The notes under the pieces: model-generated
What the model was told of the DNA's origin: nothing
Seen by the model: the letters and a program-made list of their open reading frames with translations, nothing else
Databases searched by the model: none
Assembly (NCBI RefSeq): GCF_009602425.1
Contig: NW_022259215.1
Span: 1 to 64,000 of the forward strand
Source: Actinia tenebrosa
Taxonomy: Eukaryota > Cnidaria > Anthozoa > Actiniaria > Actiniidae
Length of the DNA: 64,000 nt
Reading direction: 5' to 3'
Part shown: positions 54,486-64,000 of the stretch, piece by piece
How positions within the stretch are numbered: the stretch's first letter is position 1
Layout: every line of letters begins with the position of its first letter
Made by a program: the position numbers and the translations under genes

Positions 54486-55248
54486 TCGTACTTAAATTCC
54501 TGATTATCAATTTCATTTTTATTTTCATTCTCATTCTTATTTTTTATTTAATTTATATTCTTATCTTATTTTTAAATCAACCACAAGTTATCTTAACACC
54601 ACAGGCTTTGATTTCCCACGAAAAATAAACAAAGTTTTTACAAAAAGTGTTAAAAGTCAGAAGAGTTTTACATTACAAGTTCCAAAATAGCAAACAAGGA
54701 AAGCTGAAGAACTTCCTGTTCTAATGATGGCAAACTTCCCTAACCAACATATTATCAAAACTATATATAATTCATGATATACACCGCTAAAATATACAGA
54801 CGACTCCAAACTTATGCACTGTTCTGACTTGTTTAGTATTTTGAAGGAGTTGAATTCATTATCAAGTCTCAAACCCCTGTAGGAATCAAACAGACGTTCG
54901 TCTATTCACTCCTGTGCCTTTATTCTGATAGTACTGATAAATTTATAAATTGAGGCATAATCCTGTCCTGTGAGACTCCATATCAAATATTAATATAATT
55001 TTGCTCTTCATTTTCTTTTTTTTTTAATTTGGCCGCGTACCGATCCGTGTAACACTCCACAAAGAGCTTTTCAATTTAGTTGGCGTGAATTGGACATATG
55101 AAATTTGCCTGATTTTTGAATTTTCATTTTTTATGATCATGTCAAAATTCGAATATTATCTCATCAATGTCAATTTTCAATTTTCGAATTCAAAAATCAA
55201 AAATTAAAATAAATTTTTAAAATGACTTTTCGAAATTTTGATTTTGTA

Positions 55249-55541
55249 CTCTGAAAACGAACTTTGGAAAAATATCCTGTAGACAGGGGGAGGTGAAGAT
55301 TAGGCGGACTGAGGGTAGGTGGGTCCACTTCCGCTTTCATCATCGTACAAATTGGTCGAAAATTCTTCCATGGTTTTCTCTCAAGGTTTACATGTTGTCA
55401 TAACACCCTCCTTGGTGCCTCCCCTCCCTCTATGGTTTTTTTATTATTATTGTCGTTGTTAGTGGACCCACCTACCCTCAATCCGCCTAATCTTCACCTC
55501 CCCCTGTCTACAGGATATTTTTCCAAAGTTCGTTTTCAGAG
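55249..55541. mobile_element. 293-bp foldback element with about 80-bp arms
   Basis: Arms start CTCTGAAAACGAACTTTGG and end CCAAAGTTCGTTTTCAGAG and are near-identical through GTGGGTCCACT. The right arm ends exactly at an unresolved base (55542), after which pentanucleotide-type repeat resumes. Confidence 0.8.
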
Positions 55542-55542
55542 N

Positions 55543-55685
55543 CATCCTATCCTAACCTAAACTAACCTATCCTTTTCGTTCCTTTCCTTTCTTAATAGGA
55601 TCCTATCCCATCCCATTGACCCATCCTATCCTAACCTCAACTAACCTATCCTTTTCGTTTCTTTCTTTTCTTAATAGGATAGGAA
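55543..55685. repeat. Tandem duplication of about 75 bp
   Basis: CATCCTATCCTAACCT, AACTAACCTATCCTTTTCGT and TTCTTAATAGGAT occur twice in order with few differences. Confidence 0.8.
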
Positions 55686-58600
55686 AACGTTGAGTACGTA
55701 GTTAATTATAATCAATTATTGCGGGCACATTTACATGGATGTACTTAACTCATCTACTCCTCTTTCCTCCCTCCTATCTCTCCTCCATTAGAATGTAAGA
55801 TCGACATTTCTGACGCACAACTCTCAACAAACACTGCCTTGCCTTCAATTAAATTTCTAATAAAGTCTTTTGAAAGGACTCAAAACTGTCTTCCAGAGCT
55901 AATGACAAATTTTGTGTTATGAAAAATATTCAGTTGTGTAGAAGTGGTAATGAAACGTCTACTTTCCTTTATTCAAGCTAGTGGTGTTATATCTGTATAC
56001 TACAGCAATAGAGATAAGAGTCTTACACTGTTAAATTAATAATCACCAAGATGAATCCGAGAAATGTAAGAAGTGATAGAAGGGCGGCATTTCTTTTGAA
56101 GACCAGGATAAACATGCACATTGTTTAATCAAATAAATGTCTGGCATTCAATTCAAAATGACTTCATTTCAATATATGTTCATTATTAAGAATTGCTTTT
56201 CATATACTTCGAACAGCTGTGGTATTTAAGCAAAGCATCCCAACAAATTTTCTTGTCAAAACATTCTTGATGAAAAACTAGAAGCGTAAACAGTGTGGGG
56301 TTCATTTCAAATTGCTACCCAACCGGGTTTATATGTGGAATCCATTTCAAGCTCCAATAACAACCACTGTAATAAGTCCTGGCTTTACAGATAGCGATCT
56401 GTGATCATTTTAATTGCTTTAAGCTCAAAGACCTTGACAGACTTTGAAAGGCTTGTCAGTACCATTCGAATGCTCTAACTTCTGTCTCGCCCTTCTAGAT
56501 GGTCTTTTGCTTCGACGTTTTCAATTTCACGATTTTGAGAGGCAAGTGAAAGATATTGGGGTCGTCCTCGCTTAGGTACGTATGTTATGTCTTAATACTG
56601 TAAGCCACTCTTTGTTATCAAGGACTTTATAAGTTTTTTTACCTTGTTTTGAAAACTCCTCCTTAAAGTTTAAATACTCTGATCCATTGTAATAGTCCGT
56701 TTCGTGCTATTTTATTCGAAAGTAAATATTACTGTGTAGCGATCTCTAGTGTCTTCGTGTCGCGAAAAACCATCTTGCTTTGGGCCGGTCGCGAATTTTC
56801 ATTCAAATTGCGAGTATGTATGTTTTATTTTCTAGCTGTTTTCATTAGCCGATTCAGAGAGGAAAAGTTGTCTCTATTGACAAAAGAAATTGGTATGTGG
56901 AACTAAAATGCTACCAGTCTTTGGAAATGTTTGCTTTCAGCAAATTTCTATTCGCATGATTTCACTTTGGAGCAATGAAACTTAAATATAGTCGGCGATT
57001 TTCAGTTGTATGAAATAAACTCGAGTCGGTAGACATTTTAGCTTCATTATTCGTCTTTACTCATTATTGATTTTATCTTATTCGAGTTTTCCGGGTTTTT
57101 TTGATAAGCATTGAACTTATTAGTGTAGACTGCGAAAGTCCCTCTATTTCCCTTTCTCACTGTCCGTCTGTCTGTCCGTGTCGATTAGCCGAGGAAGATT
57201 GGTTACGAGTCAAAAGTCCCTGGGGGAGGTGGCTGGGGAGGGAAGGACGAAAGGGAAGACCAAGGAAAATTAGAGGGACTGCTCGCAGTCTATTATTAGT
57301 GCTGTAAGAAACTTTGCCTTGCGCGTCTCCCCTGGTGTCAAGGACGTAATGTTTTAATCATAGCCTACGTTCCTTGGCGGTCTGCGGCTCTATGCGACAT
57401 GTTACCTGTCATTAATGTGCAGCATATTAATTCATTTAAACATTATTTATCATTATTAATTTATATATATATATATTTGACACTGTCGTTGTAATAAAGA
57501 TGTTTGTATAAGTAGCAACGTAAAACGAACAAGGGTCCTTGAAGCTTCATTATCATTTGATGACGTAATTTCCTATATTTCGACGTACTATGTACATACA
57601 TAGATATAAATATGAATATATATATGTTGGTCTGAAATATTCGGTCACATTTGATTCCGCTATTCTGCGAACTTCATGGGCAGGAAGAAAGCTTTATACT
57701 TTAGCGATTGAATCTAACATCGTACGTCTATCTATCTATCCTCAGTCCCGCAATTACAAGTAGAAATCCATCTAGTGATCACTTGATGTGGGCTATGGTT
57801 TCAACGCGCGAATAATGAGAACCAATGTGGGATAATCTTTTCAACTCTGAACACAAGGTAAGAACCGGATCACGAAATAGTTCTTTATTTACGACATTCA
57901 ATCACTTCGGTCTCAACTGCCAATTTTCGCTTCAACGCACAGAAAAACATATACGACAGGTCAAAAATACATTTAAATCATTAGTAGCGTCTTTTTTAAT
58001 ATTTGTTTTTGTTGTTGTTGTTTTGTTTTTTTTCCTTCAGTTTTTCATTTGAATTAGTTTTAGAGTATGATGATTTTATAAGATTGAATTTTATGATATT
58101 TTAATGTAGCCTTATTCTTACCCTGCGAGCAGAGGTTTTTTCTGACCCCCAGCCCACGGAGGGTCAGAAAAGAACTTCTGCTAACTTCTCTAGTTATTCT
58201 AATTAGTCGCCATATTTCGAGTCGTTGTATGACCCTTCCCTTTCCCATCGTTAGCTACTTCTTCACCCTAACAAAGGACTAACATCTGAAAGCTTATAAA
58301 AGCTGCGTGGCATTCAAATCTCTTCGCTAACAGTTAAAGATTGTAAAGCGCATTGAGACGCACGCATAATGCGCTACATAAAAAAATTCCCATTTACTTA
58401 ATTCCCATTCATTTATTTTATTTTGGTTTTTAAGTATGCATTTTTATTACATGGTGTTCAAGATCATTGCCATCTTTCATACAACGAACTGACTTTTATC
58501 GCGCCTATTTTACAATACTCCCTTGTTTACGAGGGAACAGTTTATAGTTATCTTAACAAAGCCGTTGCCCCTGTTTAATTTAGAATTTAGAAGAGTATTG

Positions 58601-59411
58601 ATTTTTGCGGAGGGAAGAAAACCGGATAACCCGTAGGAAAAATTTCAACTCCCACTCAGAGGCGTCTAACTAGGAATTTTACTCGAACATGATGATCTGC
58701 GCGTTTTTTTATCCACTTAAGAAAGTAGTTCCCCAAAATGACGGACGCTTTTGCTGCGCTAACAAATTCTTGTATGAGTTTTACGGGCGATCGGTATTTC
58801 TCTGTCTCTCTTGATTCCAAATATTTTTCGTGCTAAATTCCAAATTGATATGTGAGTTATCCTTGCCCTACATAAGAAATATTTAGCAATGTATGAAAGA
58901 AATCATTCTCAATAGAATGACACCCATCAAAGGGGAAAGATTACGACCGATTGTTTTTGGTTAACTTGTTATAACGTTTCTCAACCATTATTTCGGTTTT
59001 TCATTGCTATCTTCGTAAAACAGATGTTTAGTAAATTTCAAAAATAGCCAAAATTAGAGAAATTGAAAGTTTGAAAACTGAAGTTACATAGGCAATTAAA
59101 ACTAGTTGTCGTTCAATATTTGTACATTCACAGTAAGGCGGGATAAACCTTGATAATTAACATAGAGGACAGAAGGTTTTGGCTGTTTCTATTTATCCAT
59201 CCTTTAGTTCTTTCTTTTACTGATAATTTTTCAATGTTCCTCTCTCTCTGTGTCTTCATTCTTTTTCTTATTTCTTCACTATTCCTCCATTCATTCATTT
59301 CACTGTTTCTATTCATCCATCCATCCATTCCCTCTTTCACTCTCCCACCTATCAAAGTAATACATCAATCTATATGTTTTTTAAATCATTTGCATTATCG
59401 TTGTCTCAGAC

Positions 59412-59503
59412 CCAGGTCAAACGTCGAAAGATAACAAGGCAGTCTTCTTTGATGTCATTAAGTTCGGCTCATGTGAATTTCGACGCTTGACATGAGCCTT
59501 AGC
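59412..59503. mobile_element. Degraded copy of the 4573 MITE family
   Basis: Shares GGCAG.CTTCTTTGATGT.AT, TAAGTTCGG and TTCGACG.TTG with the right half of the element at 4573-4708. Its left arm is shortened. Confidence 0.6.
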
Positions 59504-59703
59504 AAGCAAAATGCAGATAAACTTTCTTTACAAATACCGGCATTGGGTCAAAAACATTTTTATTCGTTTAAAATGAACGACGGAAGTCGTTCCATCATCG
59601 TATAAGACATTCACGAATACCCTAGAGGCGAGAAGCATAAAAAGTCAATCTAACTTATTACTTGTTTATAGAGTTAGTGGGAGTAGAACATATCGTTAGT
59701 GAC

Positions 59704-59760
59704 TCGACCAATCTCGTACCCAGAGCCTTTATTTCTTACTGCGCATGTTCGTCGAGCATC
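59704..59760. repeat. Dispersed repeat with TGCGCATG, copy 2
   Basis: GACCAATCTCGT, CCAGAGCCTTT and TGCGCATGTTCGTC in the same order as at 16441-16500. A further GGCGCATGCGC follows near 59783. Confidence 0.6.
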
Positions 59761-60027
59761 CTAACCATCGACTTGAACGATTGGCGCATGCGCTGTAGTC
59801 AAAGTATTCTAGACCAAAAATCAAGCGCGAATCCAAAACCACATTTTTAGCAAATAAAATCTACGCTTTTAGTATTTTAAGAGTGCTAAAATAGAGGCAT
59901 AAATATATTTTTGGAAGCTGAAACTTTTAGACTTTTCGTATACGATGTATTAGTGTCTAGAGTCCAAAAACTAACGCCGGTTAAACTACTGTACTACAAA
60001 ATAGTAAAGGCTTTACAGCAATGATTT

Positions 60028-60195
60028 TACTGCGCTATTCAGAAACAAAAACATGCGAACTCTGTGTATTCGAGTTTCACGCTGAAATTTGGTTTTTCGC
60101 TGCCGTCAATCAAGCCTAATCAGTCGGTACCTTTCGTATTTTTTCAGCGTGCAACTCGGATACACAGAAGTCACATGTTTATGAAAAGCGCTGTA
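60028..60195. mobile_element. 168-bp inverted-repeat element sharing its core with 25642-25782
   Basis: Arms of about 60 bp pair through AAACATG, CTCTGTGTATTCGAGTTTCA and CGCTGAAA. The centre contains TGCCGTCAATCAA, AATCAGTC and GTACCTTT, as in the element at 25642, but the arms differ. Confidence 0.75.
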
Positions 60196-62376
60196 AATTG
60201 TACGCCTAACCATTTTCCCCTCAGTATCGAAATCATAAAGGTTTTTTTTTTAATTTGTTACTTCAAATTATTCGGTGGCCAACTTTTAAACCGCTTTTAT
60301 CCAAGAATCCATTATCTGATTGCAAATGAAAAATTACATGCCTTTTGGCATGTTTATTAATCGATACAGGAAATCCTTTCCGAAATAGTCGGATCACAAG
60401 ATGTCATAAGGAAACACACGGCCATTTGAACTGAATGAAATGTGTTTTTGAACTAAATGAATTTTACGAATCCATTTCGATTTTAACAGGTTCTATCAAC
60501 TTTTATAAAAATACTGGTCTACAATTAATTCAATTCCGTCTTTTCTTCTTTTCTCTGTTTTTCTCCTGAACATAAATTATCTAATATTTAATATTTAAGT
60601 CATAATTTATCTAGATTTTTGAGAAATTCTATCAACTTATAGAAAAGATATGGTCTTTCAATTCATTCAATTCCCTTTCCCCCTTGCACAAAAATATCTA
60701 TAATTTTTCATTAAAATTAGTCTAGATTTTTGAGGAATAAAGACAAATTTTTAGAATGCTCGTTAGTACTTTGTCGACTAGTGCGAGTGAAATTTGTCTT
60801 TCTTTGTAGGAAATTTCAGTTCTTATTTGTCTTCTTTAGCTCGACCTGCTTAGAAGGTAGTTTATTTAGTATTAAACTAATCTAGAGTATGAATGAAATT
60901 TAATTAAATTCCATGAAAAACCGAAATTTTATCTTCAAGACACACATGTACTTTTCAAATTCAAATAAATAAAAATATGAAAATTCATATTATCCGAAAA
61001 TTATTAGACTTTCAAGACTTTAAAGTTGAAAATACGGTTCGTTCATTTGCAAGCGATTTGCAAAACTGATCAAATGAAAGTGAATTGAGTGAAATGGCAA
61101 CACGCTATAATTTATGTATATTTTAAAGACTATAATCTTCGAGTCGTAAGAAAAATGAAATGCAAAAGGAAAATGGACATAACAGAAATAATTTTAAAAA
61201 ATCTATAATCACAAATATATGAAATTCTAAATTTATAAATTTCTATAACAATTGAGAAAGCTGAAATGAATTTAAAAATACGTTGCACGATATTATATTG
61301 AAAGTGTTAGCATCTAGTAATAACTTAAAGTCTAGTTTGTTGATAGTATTTTGTCTTGTTTGGGATAGTTTACTTGTCCTTGATAAGACTTGTGCTTCTA
61401 ATATCATTTGGATGCAAACAGATAAGCAACGTCAAAATCTCGACTCAAAATTGCTTTATTTTCATACGCAAACCAGAATCGTTGCTATACGTGGGAAAGG
61501 AGAAAATTGAAGGTATAAAAATACTCTGTAGATCGTATATTTTTTCCTCGTCCTCTTTTCCCCAGAAAACCTAATTTTAAAATTTAAATCCTTCACTGAG
61601 ACCATTTCGGAAGGAGGCAGGTGTAAATGCCACCTGATCGTTAAAATTATTTAATGAAAAAAAGATCGATAAGAGAATAGTGAAAATAGTGAAACTGAGA
61701 AAAAACTTCATGGGCAATTTTTAACGAAGAGCTTTTAACGTGGATGCTATTTTATTCAAAAAGACCTGAAAGTACCTTAGAAAATAAAACTGATTGCTGA
61801 ACTCGATATATCAAATAAAAGACGGTCTGTAGCTTCGTTTGATGGACAAGACTATTCTCTCTTGCCATTAGGCAAATAGTATTGTTTGTTTTAGTCATAT
61901 CCATTCACATGTCTACTGCTTAACCCTGTACGACTCGGGGAAGCTACAACAAGTGTTCACAGTCTGCTCATTTGACTTTACAGGCCGTTGGAATTGCCTC
62001 TAGATTACTAAGCCGCTGATAAAGAATTCATTTGGCTATTTATCGCTTATATATTGTAAGTATTTATAGCAGGACTGGTTTATAATTCACGTATAAATTC
62101 TTATTTATTTTATGATGATCTCTCACGCCTTGTCAGGCTTTAAATTCAGTTTTAAATTATGAGAGAGATTTTTAGCGTCTCTTTCTATCTATCATTCCTC
62201 TCATGTTATTACTTATTCTATGTTTTTTTTACACCCAGATATCAATGAAATTTAGTCTTCAATTTTTGAATCCTTTTAATATATTCCTTCGAAGTTTTAA
62301 TTATTATCTTTTCTATTTTCTATCAACTTTTGGGGTTCTTGTTTCTGTTGTGGGCTTAACGTTTCTGAAAAAAAAT

Positions 62377-62381
<5 letters not shown>

Positions 62382-62428
<47 letters not shown>

Positions 62429-62429
62429 N
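62382..62429. repeat. (TTTC)n tetranucleotide repeat ending in an unresolved base
   Basis: About eleven CTTT units, then N at 62429. Reverse-strand frames here (poly Lys/Glu/Arg) are artefacts. Confidence 0.9.
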
Positions 62430-62574
62430 ACAATGTTTTGAATGAAATCTCCAATAAACAGAACCTCAAAGAGAAATAATTTACACTTCCGGTTGACGTC
62501 GCCGTCGTAGATCTTGCAAATCTTGAAGTCGCAATTGTCTGATGGGGAACCGTGGAAAAAAAACCGAAACTTAC

Positions 62575-62678
62575 TTGGAGAGAAAGCTGGTTTTTCAGAA
62601 AATGCTTTGTCAATCTTAGAAACCAAGTCATCCATTGCTTTAGCCTCTTGGACCTCCTCTGCAAATTTAAGTGAGGAT
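62575..62678 (-). CDS. Candidate coding exon, gene not recognised
   Basis: On the minus strand an acceptor (TTGTTTTCAG) precedes 104 bp open in the frame SSLKFAEEVQEAKAMDDLV... ...DKAFSEKPAFSP, followed by a consensus donor GTAAGTTT. The frame is rich in Ala, Glu, Lys and Asp and lacks the AT-rich look of its surroundings. An internal ATG in GCAATGG has a good start context, so it could be a first coding exon. A CCAAT/CRE cluster (GACGTCA at about 62735, CCAATCA at about 62753) lies upstream on this strand. I do not recognise the protein and found no certain partner exon. Confidence 0.35.
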
Positions 62679-64000
62679 CTGAAAACAATAAATCGATAAT
62701 TAATAATAATTATCAAGAGAATACGTCTACCCATGACGTCACTACAATCTGACCAATCAGGAAGCTCATGCTAAAAATAGCTCAGGCTTGCACGCGGAGC
62801 TAAAAATAGATTTTTAAAAAACTTTCATAGGGCAGGTAGATGTGCTCTCTTACTTCATTTACTCTTGTAATTATTTATTCTCCTTTAATTCAGTTTATTT
62901 ATCACAACGAATCATTCTATCCCTCGCTTTATAAGTTATTTACTTTGCATCCATTCTTTCATTCTCGCTACTTTGTTAATTTTTTCAGTTCTCTACTTAT
63001 TCTTTTCCCTTTTCTTCGCTTCCTTTTTCTTTAATTTCTTTTTCTGTCCTTCCTTAACCTTTTCTTTTCTTTTCTTTCTTTCTTTTTTTCTTTCTTTTCT
63101 TTCTTTTCTTCTTCCTTTTCTTTCTTTTCTTCTTTCTATATTTCTTTCGATTTTCTGCGCGACATACAAGAAACCAATCAAAGAGAAGCTTTACCGACTT
63201 CAACAAAAATCGAACAATACGGCTAAAAAACAAAGAAAAAAAAACAACAAATAAACTATACGGCAATACCAAGTGAAAATAATCCAAGTTAAGAACTTTA
63301 ATAGTCCATAAAGACATTTCATACATATAAACGGGAAATATCATCTCTCGTTACACCGGCGTTTGTAGTTCTCATAACAAAAGATTAAAATTATTTGTAA
63401 GTAGTGGTATTATTCTCTCAACTGTAGAACCACATGCTTGAGTCTGTCTTGTAAGTCTGTTATAAGTAAACCATCTAATCCGGCGTGTTTTTTACTACAC
63501 GAAATGACCTGACAAAACGCAGCACTGACTGCTGATGGAATGAATATTTGAATTTGATTTCAAGTACAGTGAGAGGAATATCCCCAGCACAATATATCAA
63601 GAATGGAACAGTTTAAGTGAGAGCTAAAATATAAAATAATATTAATTCTTTTTGTTGCTGTTGTAATTGTCACCCCGTAAAAATAGGAATCTTGATGGCA
63701 TTAAATTACAATTTATGTGAAAAAGACAGTTTTACTTTCTACACAAAAAATATAGTAGGAGGGATCCATATTGAAGTGCTATGAAGTGTTTTGAATTGCA
63801 TGAGATGAGGGAGAGAGTTGAAGTGCACCGTCAGCTTTCTGGAGAAGTCAGTACTGATTCATGTGAAGGTTCGACCTCATAAGTCTTCCCGCTTTTTAAT
63901 GCATTTGTACTTCGATTTTCGATGAATCAGTCAAGTTATTGCTGCCGTTGTTATTGTTGCTTTGTGAGATGGTGTAGTTGTTGTTGTTGTTGTTGATGTA
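62679..64000. other. Right-end spacer
   Basis: No supported gene. Contains a (CTTT)n tract (63058-63145) and a (TTG)n tract at the edge (about 63948-63996). Sequence beyond the edge may hold further exons. Confidence 0.5.
63058..63145. repeat. (CTTT)n low-complexity tract
   Basis: Nearly pure C and T with CTTTT units; reverse frames are poly Lys/Arg/Glu artefacts. Confidence 0.85.

Larger units (their letters stand above)
50725..62574. other. 12-kb repeat-rich spacer
   Basis: No conserved exon recognised. It holds the GPCR 3' UTR and foldback elements at 51541-52006, 55249-55541 and 60028-60195, a poly-A run, pentanucleotide repeats, a duplicated tract at 55543-55685 and MITE relics near 59412 and 59704. 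Short reading frames appear incidental. Confidence 0.5.

Noticed and set aside
57101-57307. 68-codon frame with a basic Gly/Arg/Lys-rich end
   Set aside because: Short, with no motif beyond low-complexity basic residues and no convincing exon boundaries.
62993-63344. Lys/Arg/Glu-rich reverse frames
   Set aside because: Translations of a (CTTT)n tract.

Overview
This window is nuclear DNA from an animal. It is AT-rich and intron-rich, with GT-AG introns, short conserved exons, long non-coding spacers, many microsatellites and many small inverted-repeat elements. The proteins match animal families (DRC12, ETFB, MCF2L/DBS, APC16, PARG, rhodopsin-class GPCR). The intron density and repeat style suggest a cnidarian, probably an anthozoan, but that is inference. 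Genes were assembled by hand by joining exons at splice signals and checking reading phase across each junction.

Layout. 108-2207 (-): DRC12/CCDC153, a cilium protein. 2712-6434 (+): ETFB, a mitochondrial electron carrier, head-to-head with DRC12 across a duplicated spacer. 6435-9152: repeats. 9153-24418 (+): a 23-exon Rho-family exchange factor of the MCF2L/DBS type (Sec14, spectrin, DH, PH, SH3). 26175-27219 (-): ANAPC16, tail-to-tail with MCF2L. 27441-29142 (+): a membrane-anchored ZZ-finger/EF-hand protein sharing a 221-bp divergent promoter with ANAPC16. 30672-38006 (+): a PARG-fold protein. 38007-49204: 11 kb of spacer with a CRE array, possible distal first exons, repeats and an assembly gap. 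49205-50724 (+): a class A GPCR. 50725-62574: repeats and foldback elements. 62575-62678 (-): one candidate exon. The rest is low complexity.

Main discovery candidate: the 1178-residue protein at 30672-38006 reads as a poly(ADP-ribose) glycohydrolase catalytic domain split by an insertion of about 690 residues carried almost entirely on one 2.2-kb exon. The insertion holds several amphipathic helices like the PKA-RII-binding helices of AKAPs, two of them next to RRxS PKA sites. The catalytic loop is altered (GGN...QQE instead of GGG...QEE). The C-terminal segment resembles both PARG and, as I recall it, the C-terminus of AKAP11/SPHKAP. It may be an intermediate between PARG and that AKAP family.

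The genes are functionally unrelated neighbours, as usual in animal genomes. No CRISPR array, operon, tRNA or rRNA gene was seen.
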